64,000 bases of DNA from Hemicordylus capensis (GCF_027244095.1 NC_069658.1:263942687-264006686), one strand, 5' to 3'. Counted from the stretch's first letter, positions 11,549 through 23,684 are shown. The notes: a model not told the origin generated them from the sequence alone. Translations and numbers: made by a program.

Positions 11549-11619
11549 AGGTCTGTCTGGGAATTGAACTCAGGGACTCTCACACCCAAAGTGAGAATCA
11601 TACCCCTAGACCAGCTACT
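11549..11619 (-). tRNA. tRNA-Pro(UGG)-like relic (probable pseudogene or SINE head)
   Basis: On the minus strand the D-arm/anticodon part 'ggtctaggggtatgattctc' closely follows vertebrate tRNA-Pro, with a paired CTCAC/GTGAG anticodon stem around a loop giving UGG, and a degenerate 'gttcaattc' T-loop. The acceptor stem is poorly paired and the variable region is short, so it is unlikely to be functional. It could be a dead tRNA copy or the head of a tRNA SINE; no tail was recognised. Confidence 0.6.
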
Positions 11620-11867
11620 TAATGCTGATATTATATCTTCTGTGGTATTAATAAATAAGGGGAAAGCTCTAAAACTAATTGCTCTGATTGTCATGTATGG
11701 TAATTTTACTACTGTGCATTAGACAGAACTGTGTTTAGAACTGTGTTACTCCTTTTCCTTCATAAACCACTTTTGAGAATGTTTTTATTGAAAAGCAGTA
11801 TATATTTTAAATAAAATAAATAAGTATAATAAACAAACAAAAACAACAACAATATTCCTCTGACCTG

Positions 11868-12108
11868 GAGGAGAGGTATATCAATGGCTACTAGCTGGAG
11901 GGCTATAGGCCACCTCCAGCCTCAGAGTCAGGATGGCAGGATGCCTCTGAGTACCAGTTGCAGGGGAGTAACAGCAGGAGAGAGAGCATGCCCTCAACTC
12001 CTGCCTGTGGCTTCCAGCGGCATCTGGTGGGCCACTGTGTGAAACAGGATGCTGGACTAGCTGGGCCTTGGGCCTGATCCAGCAGGGCTGTTCTTATATT
12101 CTTATGAC
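11868..12108 (+). mobile_element. CR1 LINE 3' end
   Basis: Plus-strand CR1 3' sequence: 'atggctactagctggagggc', 'ggatgcctctgagtacc', 'gaaacaggatgctggacta', 'gggcctgatccagcagggct', ending in the CR1 hallmark 'ttcttatattcttatg'. The same end occurs at 50575-50728 and 55848-55957, and inverted at 32942 and 35668. Confidence 0.88.
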
Positions 12109-12870
12109 CTATTCTTCTTAAAGTGTTATGACAGGAGAATTTAGGAATGCATACGAATCTGGAGTGCTCATAAACTCAAGCAACACTCATGTGTCTAAAA
12201 TATTTACTGTGTGATACATTTACAGCTCTGTTCTTTTGATTTGATCCACTGAACTTTCCCTTCCCCAATATCCTCTATCTTTCCCCTCCTCCCCACCGAC
12301 ACTTCCCCACCCTCCTCCATTTTCTCTGCCCTTCCTGCCATACTCCCTCCCTTCACTGCTTTTTCCTTTTTGCCCGCCTGCCAGTCTTTCCCACAGCCCA
12401 ATCAGCTTGCCGGGCTGGAGCTCAGATGTCCAGGAACGAAAGCTGAGTGGCTTCTGGGATATGAATCTGAGCAGCTTCCTTACTAAGCTCCTCCCCCAAG
12501 CCCCCACCACAATCCCCTCGGAAAGGTCCCTTCCCTCCCAGATTTTGACTAAAATTGGCTGAGCCTAGCCAGAGAGCTCCAGAGCTCATGGCCAACTGAG
12601 TTGGCTTGCATAGCAACCAGATTGAACCAGGCTTCTCTTTTGAAACCAGAAGATATTTCTCCCAAACGCACATCTAATTTGGGCCTCAAAAGAGGAGAAA
12701 ATATGGGTCATGCCCCCCACCCCGTGACCAAGAGCCAGTGCCTACCACAGCAACACCCCAGATATTTTTAGGGGAGGTTCCCATAGCTGGTTTAGCCTGA
12801 AATGTACAAAAGGGTCAAAAAGCTGAGAGCACCTGTAAAAAGCCAGGGCAGTATCAGGACACTTGCTCAC

Positions 12871-13516
12871 CTGTCACAGTATGATGTCCATCTTCACTGG
12901 GGCCAGCAACTGGTTGTCCACATAAAGACCCTGCTTTGTCTTCGGAACACGCCTCCCCTATTGTAGTTTCAATCACTTCCGGATCTGCGGCCGCCAGCTC
13001 TCGCGAAATCCCCACGTTTGGTTCGGTTTCGGTGTCTGTGTCGGCGTCCATGCTTGAGAGAGTGTTAGGTGGGGTCATTTGGTTGCCCTCTTCTTCAGAG
13101 ACTTGAGCTTCCATGTCTTCTGCATCCTCTGATTTCACAACCACCCGGATGGGCCCATCCATGTTAGCCAGATTTCGATTGCCTACGCCATCCATTTCAC
13201 CGCCAAACATCTGATCCAACTCTCGAAAGTAGCGACAAGAAACCGGTTCCGCTCCGGCACATACTTGCGCATCCTTGGCTCTCCGATAACTTCGCTTCAG
13301 GTCCCGAGCCCTGTTCCTGCACTGCGAAGCATTGCGTTCGTGACCTCTGGCAACCATTTGGGCTGAAAGGTCTTCATAGATGTCACTGTTTGGTGGCCGG
13401 TTTTCAATCCACCGCAGAATCAACAGCTCACCCCAAAGGGCTAGGAAATCCCGGGTTTCTGACTCTGACCACACTGGGGCTCGAGGCTGTAAGCGCTGAC
13501 GAGGGGTATGTGGCAT
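12871..13516 (-). CDS. Myb/SANT-like DNA-binding domain gene, exon 1
   Basis: First coding exon of an about 385-aa protein; exon 1 gives 215 codons plus one base. I start at the ATG at 13516 (A at -3); the open frame runs slightly further upstream but only from a TTG. Residues about 14-103 form a trihelix Myb/SANT-like domain: W15, 'RDFLALWGE', 'YEDLSAQM', 'QCRNRARDLKRSYRRAKD', 'CRYFRELDQMFGG'. An acidic linker follows (VVVKSEDAEDMEAQ, DTDTETEPN). The donor 'acag|gtgagc' at 12871/12870 is strong and joins exon 2 in phase. Such domains bind DNA and occur in ZSCAN29-like and MSANTD host proteins and in Harbinger-derived genes; the exact family is not determinable here. Likely nuclear. Confidence 0.85.
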
Positions 13517-13619
13517 TTCTGCTTTGACCAAATCAGCACAGAGCAGTACCAAACTCCAAACAGCTCCAGATCCCTAAATGCCCAAGAAGTGCCAAACTTT
13601 CTCCCAAAGACCTAGAAGC

Positions 13620-14070
13620 CACAGCTGGAGGAAAATAACACAGAGGCTGTATAGACCAGAAAGGCACAAAAAGAAAGCCAAGATGGAACCTTTTGCATAA
13701 GCGAGTGTTCACATGAACAGTTGTTAGTCAGTAGTAACGTCGTGGGCGGAGCTTCTGATCGAACTTGGAAGGTTCTCTTTCAGACATCTGACAGGACCAA
13801 TCCATTCCTGCAACGTCACGTCCATCAGCCTATGAAGTGGCTCCTGCCAGGGAAGGGTGGAATCAGCAGCGCAGAGAGCCAATAGGCAAGGATGGGAGGC
13901 GGGCGCAAAGGCAGCGAGCAATGGATCCACCCTGCCTTTGCAGACAGGAAGAGGAAGGCGTACGAGCCGTGCCACACACCCTTTGCCCGTCAGCAGTGAT
14001 TTGTCCTTTGCCTGCTGCGAACGGAGACAGCCTCAGGAGGAGCAGCAGCTCAGTGCTTCGTCATAGCACC
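13620..14070 (-). promoter_or_regulatory. Putative promoter region of the SANT-like gene
   Basis: The stretch just upstream of the start is locally richer in G+C and CpG than its surroundings ('gtcgtgggcgga', 'ggcgggcgcaaaggcagcg', 'tacgagccgtgcc'). No TATA box is evident. Promoter role is inferred from position and composition only. Confidence 0.35.
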
Positions 14071-15085
14071 TAATTTCGTCAGGGGATCTCTCTCTCTCTC
14101 CCTCTGGAATGCATTGTGTTGCTGCTTATTTTCTCAAAGCTTCAGTTTCCCTTCCCGCCCCCCCCCCCGCCGCCTTCCATCTCTGTTTGTCCTCTCCTGT
14201 AATCCTCTGGATCTCTGCTGTATTTCGATTCCATTGCCCTATCTCCACTGTGGAGGAAGCCACAATCAAATCTTCAAACAAACACCACCACATGACCTTG
14301 GAGAATTCTTTGAAATCCACGTAGGGGTGGTCGTCGTCATCTTCCCTCTGTTGGTTCCGTTAGCTAATCGCGCTGCACGATGAGGATTCAACCCGGAGAA
14401 GAGCCAGCAGCTTGAAAACTTCTTGTTTCAAAAATGCAGGCAATTCGCCTTTTTCCCCCTCTGGCAGAGTAATGGGGCTGGAGTGGGGTGCCCCGGGAGA
14501 GGAGGAGGGCATTAATACAATAGATGGAGGGTCTAGAATGCGATCAGGAGTTGTGTGGGAAGGTGAAAGGGGAATACTACTGGAAAACCAAAGGCAGATG
14601 AACTGGACTCCTGCTCCAAGAGCCTCCAGGAAATTGTGGTCTTCTCTTAGCAGGGTATTTAAGGTTCATTTCTGCAGAAACTCTACTCCCTTCTCCAAAA
14701 GTTCCTCCAGATCCAAAGAGTTCATCCAGTGATTTCCAAATTGCATTTTCCCCCTCTAGAGGGTGCTCTGTAGTCCTGTACATTTTATTAAACCTTTCTT
14801 TCCATTTATGTAGTCCTGTACATTTTTTATATACAAATGATTTCTAAAAACAAGTGTATTTGGGCACAAACTTCTATGGACTAGAGGCAACTTCAACAGA
14901 TGCATGAAGTAACATCCTAAATTGGCAATTTATATGTGCATGTGTATACAAGGAGAGAGAGAAAGGAGTGTGGCCCTGATAAGCAAAGGATAGCAATGTA
15001 TCACATTTTAATGTAGATCCCAAACAGATGCTGAAGTTAATCTGACATCTCAATGCAGTGTGTGTCTTCACTTCTGTTTACTTTA
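14071..15085. other. No gene recognised
   Basis: Contains a CT run (14088-14103), a C run near 14158, and a direct repeat 'tgtagtcctgtacatttt' near 14769 and 14810. No exon or transposon end was recognised. Confidence 0.35.
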
Positions 15086-16702
15086 CACACGTGGACAAAG
15101 GTGTTGGTATTCCTCCACAAAAAAAGAACCCCCCACAATTGTCTCTGAAATAACTTGAAACTGACAAACGTTATTGGCACCCATCTGCATTTAACAAAAA
15201 TCAGACTTTGCTTTAGAGTTTTGATGCAACAGAATATTTCAAATAACACCAGTTGAAAATAGCATGGACAAAAATGATGGGACCCTTAACCTAATATTTT
15301 GTTGCACAACCTTTAGCAGCAATCACTGCAAACAAGCAATTCCTGTAGCTCTCAGTGAGACTTCTGCACCTGTCAACAGGTAGTTTGGCCTACTGTTCCT
15401 GAGCAAACTGCTCCAGCTGTGTCAGGTTTGAAGGGTGCCTTCTCCAGACTGCATGTTTCAGTTCTTTCCATAGATGTTCGATAGGATTCACATCAGGGCT
15501 CATAGAAGGCCACTTCAGAATAGTCCAATGTTTTGTTCTTGGCCATTCTTGGGTGCTTTTAGCTGTGTGTTTTGAGTCATGATCCTGTTGGAGGATCCAT
15601 GACCTGCAACTGAGACAGAGCTTTCTGACACTGGGCAGTACGTTTCTCTCTAAAATGTCTTGATGGTCTTGAGATTTCATTGTTCCCTGCACAGACTCAA
15701 GGCACCCCGTGCCAGATGCAGCAAAGCAGCAGCCTCAAAACATAACTGAGTCTCCTCCATGTTCACAGTAGGTATGGTGTTCTTTTCTTTGAAAGCTTCG
15801 TTTTTTCATCTGTGGATATAGAGCTGATGAGACTTGCCCAAAAGCTCCAGTTTTGTCTCATCTGTCCAAAGGACATTCTCCCAGAAGCATTGTGGCTTGT
15901 CAATATGCATGTTAGCAAATTCCAGTCTGGCTTTTTTGTGTTTTTCTTTCAACAGTGGAGTCCTCTTGGGTCTTCTTCTATTGAGCCCACTGTCACTCAA
16001 AAAGCGACAGATGGTGCGATCAGACACTGATGGATCTTGACCTTGGAGTTCAGCTTGTATCTCTTTGGAAGTTGTCCTTGACTTTTTATCTACCATTCTC
16101 ACTGTTGTCCTGCCCATTCTGGGGTCGATTTTCCTCTTGCGGCCGTATCCAGGGAGGTTGGCTACAGTCCCATGGACCTTGAACTTCTTAATCAAATTGT
16201 CACAGGAACATCAAACTGCTTGAAGATGGTCTTGAAGCCTTTGCCTTTAACATGCTTGTCTATAATTTTCTTTCTGATCTCCTCAGACAACTCTCTCCTT
16301 TGCTTTCTGTGTTCCATGTTCATTGCGGGACACACAATGATGCCAAACAACAGAGTGACTACTTTTCTCCACTTAAATAGGCTGAATGACTGATTGCATG
16401 ATTGGAGACATGTGTGATACTAATGAAAGAAAACAGCTAATTTGAAAAATCACTCTAATCCAATTATTTATGATCTTTTATAGGGAAAATTTTCTAGGGG
16501 AAAATGTGTCCAGGCCACTTTAGAATCTTTGTAGAATAAGCAATACTTTCTCTCTTTTCACACTTGCTTTGCTTTACTCAATGACATATCAAAGGCATGC
16601 AGGTATACATGGGACAATTGCTTTTCATTTAATTGCTTTTCAGGAGGCATACAACACTTTTTCAATGAGTTGTAAGGGTACCAACAAATTTGTCCATGTG
16701 TG
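15086..16702 (-). mobile_element. Tc1-like transposon with a broken transposase
   Basis: Ends 'cacacgtggacaaaggtgttggta' type at 15086 and its inverse at 16702 are flanked by TA on both sides (15084-15085, 16703-16704). The ~1.6-kb body encodes a minus-strand Tc1 transposase in at least three disconnected frames: an N-terminal 'MEHRKQRRELSEEIRKKIID' start at 16318, a middle block 16195-15806 with the first catalytic motif 'WTDETKLEL', and a C-terminal block 15692-15390 with 'QQDHDSKHTAK' and 'SPDVNPIEHLWKELK'. It is inactive as it stands and is a different family from 38904-40520. Confidence 0.92.
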
Positions 16703-16761
16703 TATTTGAAAATGGAGAGGGCAATGGGATCATAAGATGGGATCAAAGCCAAACCTATTGT

Positions 16762-16931
16762 CAGGGGCGTAGTTAGGTGAGAGGGAACTGGTGTTCACCT
16801 CTCTCCCTGGCGGCCCCTCGGAATGAGGGAGATAATGAAAAAAATAGGGAGGGGTGGGGCTGGGGGCGGGCCTCAGGAGCTGGGGGCCCAGGTTTTTTGA
16901 ACCCATTTGCTCAATTGTAGCTACACCCCTG
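16762..16931. mobile_element. Short hAT-type element (170 bp)
   Basis: Ends 'caggggcgtagttaggtg' and 'tgtagctacacccctg' are imperfect inverse repeats. An imperfect 8-bp duplication (cctattgt / cctgttct) flanks it. Related by its ends to 42786-43911. Confidence 0.7.
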
Positions 16932-17089
16932 CCTGTTCTACTTCTCCCTAAACCATAAGTGCAACTTTCCACTAGAGCACCACATTTCCCAATCCTTTGC
17001 TCCATAACAGTGAACTAGCAGAGTCACTTATTTCTGATCATGACAACTCATAACAAGTTTGGGAAAGTTTTACAGTAACAAAGTCTCTG

Positions 17090-17345
17090 CTATTATATAT
17101 TTATTTATTCGATTTCTATACCACCCTTCCAAAAATGGCTCAGGGCGGCTTACACAGAGAAACAACAAACAAACAAGATAGAACCCTGTCCCCAAAGGCT
17201 CACAACCTAAAAATAAACTTAAGATAGATACCAGCAACAGTCACCGGAGGTACTGTGCTGGGGTTGATAGGGCTAGTTACTTTCTCCCTGCTAAATAAAG
17301 AGAATCACCACTTTAAAAAGGTGTCTCTTTGCTTAGTTAACAGGG
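17090..17345 (-). mobile_element. L2-type LINE 3' UTR (minus)
   Basis: Inverted copy of the tail family at 28016 and 58505: 'tttctataccacccttccaaaaatggctcagggcgg', 'aggctcacaacctaaaaat', 'aaataaagagaatcaccac', 'aggtgtctctttgc'. Confidence 0.75.
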
Positions 17346-17404
17346 CAATATTATGGTTATTGTATGGAAGGATTATTTACAGGTAGACAGTGTATGCAGT
17401 TCCA

Positions 17405-17582
17405 ACAACCTTACTCCCAATAGCTTTTTAAAATTGTCTGTTTTAATTTTATGTTTGATTTTAAACTGTTGATTTGTTTTAACTTTTATATGTGTTAATT
17501 GTTTTATGTTAACCGCCCAGAGACGAATGTTTGGGTAGTATATAAGCTTGATTGATGAATGAATGAATGAATGAATGAATAA
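17405..17582 (+). mobile_element. L2-type LINE 3' end with (GAAT)n tail
   Basis: AT-rich body, then 'taaccgcccagagacgaatgtttgggtagtatataa' and a (tgaa)n tail. Matches in reverse the end of 42868-43480. Confidence 0.65.
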
Positions 17583-18262
17583 ACCTATTGTTACATGCCT
17601 GCTCACCACTCCCCATGTGGAGAAAAGTTCCAGGGTGCAGTACAACATGGAAGGGATGAGTATCCCAACTCATCAGCCATCAAGGAGTAAGGTGAGAGCC
17701 CTTGGTCTGGAGAATGCAGGCAACAATCCTGCAACCTCTTGCACCTAAGTAACCACTGTGCCATTTGAGCTAATTCCCTTTAGCCTTGGTGGAGGCAGCT
17801 TCTGAAAAGCCTTCACAGATATGCTTTAACATTCACAGTCCAGCTCTTCTGGTAGGCCAGCTTGTTACTCTAGGGGAAGGGGTGCACAACTCAAATGCCT
17901 GGGTGAGCCAGAACCAGCAATGACGTTCTGTGGGGGGGCTTAGGTCAATTTTCAGCACATTGTTATATTAAATGTAATAAGCAAGATTTATGAAAGTAAT
18001 TATTAGCTACTTGTGGATCCCACCCCCATCAAGGGACCCGCCATTTTAACCAAGGATAGTGCCCCTAGGTCCTATCCCTGCTCAGTCAGTTCGGCACCCA
18101 GAGTGCATGCCAGCCCCAAATAAATGCCTACTCCTCTCCTATCCCTAAACTGCTGTTGCTTTCAGGCTACAATCCTAGGCATGTTATTTTTTGGGTAAAC
18201 CTTTTTGGTACACAGTACCAATGGATATTTCCAAGTAAACATGCATAGAATGGTGTTGTAAG
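17583..18262. other. No gene recognised
   Basis: Unique-looking spacer with no recognisable exon, repeat end or RNA gene. Confidence 0.3.
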
Positions 18263-18810
18263 TAGAGTTGTGCAAATCAATTTGAGTCAAATCGATTCAA
18301 GTTGCGGCTATTGGAGTGATTTGAACTCAAATCAAATTGCCCCTAGAACAAAGGGCCTGATTTGAGTTCTAATGGAATCAGCCCCGATCCGAGCCCAAAT
18401 CGATTTGAATGATTCAAGTGGTGAGCACCATTTTGGAGGGCTGTTTGGTTTTCTGGCATTGGCTTCTGATCACCTTGATATTTCCTTACTTCTTGGTTGG
18501 CTTGTTATATTTCAATTCAAGCACTGTGATGGGCAACTGTGCCCCCATTGGCTAGGTGGAGGAAGCAGGGTGGGGGTGAGGCTAAAGGAGGGATTTTCAA
18601 AATGTATTTAAGGGGTTGCTTGGAAGCAGAAGGACAGAGAGCCATTTGTGCCTAGGGAGAGAAAGATCAGAGAGAGCAGAGGCAGCGCTAGCACTGAAAG
18701 CAGAGACTGGTGATGGTGGTCATCTCGGTCTTGGTCTCTTCCTGCTTAGCCTAGCCTAGCCTAGCGAGTGGAGGGAGAGACAGAGAGTCACTGCTGGGCT
18801 TACCTGTCTC

Positions 18811-18811
<1 letters not shown>

Positions 18812-18855
<44 letters not shown>
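18812..18855. repeat. (CA)n microsatellite
   Basis: About 22 CA units inside the large hAT remnant. Confidence 0.95.
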
Positions 18856-18857
<2 letters not shown>

Positions 18858-21538
18858 CTTTTAATTTGCAGTGCCAACGCTTTTATTTTCTTTTTCTAAC
18901 TATTTTTAATTGTACCAGCTCCAGTGGCTATAACTGGGTGCTGCTTGAATTCCACTCCCATTTGGATTTCATATTCTTGCTTGCAGCCAGCCCCCTGTGG
19001 CTGGGGTGCTGTACTTGATTCCTCCTCAATTTTTTTAAAAAATTGTACCAGCAGCACCCAGGGGCTTGACCTGGGTGCTGCTTTGAACACTTTTTCCCTT
19101 TCTGTGCATTTCCCCCCTTCATGCTTGTAGACTCCAGTGGCTTTAATAACTGGGGTACTGTGCTTATTTTTTAAATTTTGCTTCACCTTTGCTGCTGCTC
19201 TTGTCTGTGTGCCTGGTGGATTCATTTTTGGTTTTTGTAGGCTGGTGTGTTCTGTCTGATGCCCAGCCTGCCAGGCTCTCGCTCTCTTTTCTCTTTCTTC
19301 TTATTTTTTCTCTTGGTGGGTGGGTGCCTGTCTGACGGGTGCCCACCTGCCCTTACCCCACCTGTTGTATCTGCTTGGTCCAAGAGTGCCTCTGAGAACA
19401 ACATTTGGCAGGCTCCAACTGGACGCCCCCAGCTGAAAACACCAGATAGGTCAGCCCAGCCCAGCCCAGCCACCATCAGGTAACAGACCATCTTTAAATA
19501 TGGCCTAGTTTGGGGAAGAAATTAGGTGGGTAGTGGCAGTACAGTAGGACAGGAGGGGTGGGCTTGGGTTAGAGAGCCACAGTAATCCCCTGCCCTTTGC
19601 CTTCCCTTAGACTTGCCCCATTGTTGCTCGGTCCACCCCCAGCCCCACACCCCCTTAAGGGCACTTTTTGCTCCATCAGAGGTAGGGCTCAAATTTATCT
19701 TTTAAAACAACAACAACAACCGAAGATGTCTGGGAGGGTGCAGGGCAGAGCCAGTAGCAGAGTGGTAGGCAGAGGGAAGGGTGATGCTGCTCATGGTGAG
19801 CAATGGCAAGAGGGGTCTACTTCTTGAGTTGACCACACTGATGTAGTTGTGGACATGCTCTCCTTTCTGGAGGAGTCTGGTCCTGCAGTGCAGCTGCCTG
19901 TAGCAGCTGAGGTAGAATGGGGAGGTCATCACCTGTCAAGGAAGAAGCCCTTCCTGTGGCAGTGGAGGAGGAGGTGTTGCCGGCTGCTAGCCCAGCCAGA
20001 TCGCTCTCTCCATCCTCCTCAATCCCTGTTGGGGGGATTGGGCTGTGCTGCATTTGGAAGTGCTGTGGACACTGCCCGCACGGCGGATGATCTGTCAGCA
20101 GCCATGAATCACCACGTGTGGTGGGGGAGGGCTGTTGCCGAGGGTTCATGGTCACCAACACTGCTGTCAAAATATCATCTTTATGATGGTCCAAGACCAG
20201 CATAAATGCTGTCAAAATAACTAAGGCAGCTGAGCAGGTTCAGTTTGTTCTTCTATTGTGTGGTGCACACTCTGAACCTAGTTGTGCAGGAGGCACTTGG
20301 CTGCTATTATGGACAGGTGCCGCAGGATAGCACCTTTCTTCCCCTAAAGCAAAGAGGTAGGCAGATGCTTAAGGAGAGTCAGCTTGAGCTTAGCCTATCT
20401 GAACATCTGATCCACCAGTATGTTTCGACCCAGTGGATCTGCACCTTTCTCTTGCTTCAGTGCTTGCTCCATCCACACCCTGGCAAGGAGTCATGGCTTG
20501 GAAGTGTGTGACCTATCCAACCAGGACTGGATGCTCATTTCCAAGGTTTTCTTGGCACTCGAGACACTCTTTGTTTCCATGAACAGCTTGTGTGCCAAGA
20601 CAGTAATGCTGAGCCAGGCTTTGCAATCACCTTGGCAGGTTGGCTGAGGACTGGAGTGGTGCAGTGCATGTTTTGTCCTTCCTGTGTGACCCAAAGATGA
20701 AGGGCAAAGTGGTCACCCTTGACCAGCTGGTGGGACCTCCTGGTTGCAGAGGTTAGGCAAGCAGAGGAGAGAAGGCTGGGACTCAACCAGGAGGAAGGTA
20801 CTGGAGTGCCTACTGCTAGTGCACATTGCACCCCTAGCAGTAGCATCACTGCCACTTCCTGGTCCAGCAGTGTGGTGTTGCTGGCAGGGCCAAGTGAGTT
20901 ATCAGTTCTGCCTCCATGTTCCTGGTGGGATTCCTTGGTGTGCCCGGGGTATGGGAGGAGCCCACAAAACCCTTAAGTATTGCTGAGCAGTGTGTTCTGC
21001 AGGAGCCAGTGACAGGCCAGGAGACCCAGCTGATCCAGTTTTGGGCAATGCATTGCCAAATCTAGCCAGGTTAGGCACAGTTGCTGGATGGTTCCTCTCG
21101 TGCCCACCAACCAGCGCGAGAGGGTGTTCTCCATGACCAGCGGCGTGGTGACACCCCATCGCTCACACCTGGACTCTGAGATGGTGGAGCGGCTGGTCTC
21201 AATGAAGGCCAACCTCCCCCTGGCCTTCCCAAGCTGACTATGGAGAGTGAATAACTCATGGTTGACCTGCAACACCACTGGCAGCTCTCTCTACTCTGGC
21301 CAACCGAAACCCAGATGTGTCAGTCTGCCTGGTAGTGCTACTGACACACATAGACATGCACACACGCCACAGCCATGGGCAATGATGAGATGGACTGGTG
21401 CCCCGATCTATGTGTCAGGCTGTCAGCCAGGGCCCAGCACCAATCTGAGGCGATGGTGTTATCTAGACACAGGCAGGCAGAGATGTGCACTTATGCTGGA
21501 GAAGAAAGAATTCTTTTTCTCATGGTAAGAGTCTAGCA

Positions 21539-21674
21539 CAGTGATTCTCAAACTTGGGTCCTCAGGTGTTATTGGACTTCAACTCCCATAATCCCCAGCC
21601 TCAGTGGCCTTTGGTTGGGGATTATGGGAGTTGACATCCAATAACACCTCAGGACCGAAGTTTGAGAATCACTG
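21539..21674. mobile_element. Palindromic hAT-type MITE (136 bp)
   Basis: Ends 'cagtgattctcaaac' and 'gtttgagaatcactg' are perfect inverse repeats. The duplication gtctagca is exact at 21531-21538 and 21675-21682. Inserted in or near the end of the decayed hAT, so it is younger. Confidence 0.92.
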
Positions 21675-22650
21675 GTCTAGCAGCTTTGTTTCTTGTCAGA
21701 CTATTGGTCCATGACTGCTCTGTCCTCCTGTCTTTCTGTGGCAGGCAGGTTTGATTTTGTGGTTTTCTCAGCACTGAGTAAGTATAATATGCTTGCTGTG
21801 TAACTTTTATATTGTTATATTATATTGTTTGCTGCTGTAACTTCTATATTGTTATACTGTTTGCTGCAGATTGACAAAGGCAGAATTTGGGTGCCTGCCT
21901 GCTTTCCTTGAATTGTGGTTTGGTCTGTTTGTGAGATGGTGTTGTGGAGAGAAATGGACAGTGGTAGCTTTCTGTGTAATATTTCTTGGTGATTGCTGTG
22001 ATGAGCTTCATGTCTGGCCTTGAGATTAATTTGTGCTTCACTCACTGCTCTGCTTTGCAATCTGCATTGCAAGGCATACTACTCAAAATAAAAATGTGGC
22101 TAAAGACGTTGCTCTAGCTGAGCTTATGGCTATGTTTGCTGGCTGCTAAGGGTGCTGCTGTGGCAGCTTTTGCAATGCTGAAGTAAGAAGTCGTAATTGT
22201 GTGTGAGAGAGCAACTTGTGCCAATGATGTGTGGGTCTTTCATTGATTCACATTGCAGAAGTAGCATTTCTGCATCTGGCTGACTTGTTGGCTCTCTCCA
22301 GGCCTGACCCACATCATGATATGTGTACCTGACCCACATGATATGCGTACTATTTATAAATAGGCTGGTCATTGTTAAACAGAAATTTGACCTACATAGA
22401 CCTTGGTCTGATCATTCAGCAGGACAGTTGTTATGTTTCTGTGTAGCTGGTATGTGGCTATAATCTAGGAAACTACTGGAGTTGCATGTGTGAACATGTT
22501 TGCTTTCTGTTGGCAAAAGTCTTGTTGTCAATCAAGGCTTGAACTGGCAGCCTTTAACCACCTAGTCTATCATGCAATTGCTAGGTAATAGTTCATGTGA
22601 ATGACAATACACACTTAATACAGCATGCACACAATTACATCCCTAGTACT

Positions 22651-23389
22651 AGTTTATAATAATCACTGCCACCTAAATAATTTCTCATAATTACTAAAGC
22701 AGATTAGAAGCACCACTCCACCTATAAGCAACACCCTGAAGGCAGGGGGATTCCATGTCCTGTATCATCCCTCCCTCCCTCACACTTTTTAGCCAACTAG
22801 GGGCTGAAGTTGGACAATACAGTACTATGAAGTGGCTACCAAATGGGGAAACTGGTAATCCAAAAGGTACTAGCCATCCAGACTATGTCCACTGACAGAC
22901 TGTAACTATTCACCAGCATTCAGAAACAAGAGGAAGTGCGACACATGAGAATAATGGAAAAAGAATGCAGCCTACGTCTGGCATTTGGGTGCCTAAGAGG
23001 TCAGCTTCTTTCTAAATGAACTGTTGATATGGCTGAAAGATCTGTTTATGCTTTCAAGGTAGGAAACAGCAGCTGATATCCTCAGACAGAGACAGTTTTC
23101 ACTTCTCTCTCCTTTCCCCCAGAAGCACTCTTGAACACATGGAAATAAGTCTGAGGGCCGCTCAACCCTCAGAGACTTATTTATGGGTGTTAAAAGAGCA
23201 CTTTCAAAGGAAGGAGAACTTGACAAAAATTGTCCCCCAACACCTGCACAGTGGATTACTAAATCTGGATTACTAAATACTGTGGAGGGGCTTTGCATGC
23301 AGTGCCTCTGTACAGTTAATGAGGATGTCAGTCTGTGTAAACACAGCTGGTTACAAGATATTTAATGGCAAAATGTTAACTGGGCAATC
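22651..23389. other. No gene recognised
   Basis: No recognisable exon or repeat between the hAT remnant and the L2-type tail at 23390. Confidence 0.3.
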
Positions 23390-23520
23390 ATCAGGCACCT
23401 TCTAAAGTGGCTATTCATTTATATTTAGCAAGGGGAAGAGTGACTGTCCCCACTTACAGTGGCTGCTGCTGGTGACTCTTTTGTGCTGCTTTTCTGACTG
23501 TGATCCCCTTTAGGACCAGA
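23390..23520 (+). mobile_element. L2-type LINE 3' UTR fragment
   Basis: Diverged copy of the tail family: 'catcaggcaccttctaaagtggc', 'agcaaggggaagagtgac', 'ctgctgctggtgac', 'gtgatcccctttaggacc'. Confidence 0.55.
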
Positions 23521-23684
23521 AATTTTTTTCTCTTTTTTGCTAAATATACCACTTTGATAACTTTGCTCTTGGAAAAACAATATAAATGATCGAACAAGTG
23601 GCAATAATATACACTTTAGAAGATCAAAAGTTGTATTTGTAAAAGAACAGAAGGAAATGATCACCACCATGCAGATCAAACAAA

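Larger units (their letters stand above)
8453..12870 (-). other. Intron of the SANT-like gene
   Basis: A 4.4-kb intron bounded by GT (12870) and AG (8453) on the minus strand. It contains a pogo/Tigger-like MITE (9319-9765), a SINE-tail fragment (10190), a GA microsatellite (10630), a tRNA-Pro-like relic (11549) and a plus-strand CR1 3' end (11868). The rest, including 8460-9318, 10680-11540 and 12110-12870, shows nothing I recognise. Confidence 0.75.
18263..22650 (+). mobile_element. Large decayed hAT transposon with transposase remnants
   Basis: Several plus-strand blocks read as hAT transposase: 'CVVHTLNLVVQEAL' near 20258-20300 (the CxxH/LNL block of the RNase-H core), 'QYVSTQWICTFLLLQ' near 20415-20460 (from the usual VSTRWNSTFxML), 'DWMLISKVFLALETL' near 20526-20570, and the C-terminal dimerisation block 'ERVFSMTSGVV...SEMVERLVSMKANLPL' at about 21115-21225. 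These lie in the right order but in different frames with stops, so the gene is dead. The left end 'tagagttgtgcaaatcaa' at 18263 resembles other hAT ends here; the right end near 22650 ('acatcccta') is a guess. A MITE (21539) and a CA microsatellite (18812) lie inside. Confidence 0.72.
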
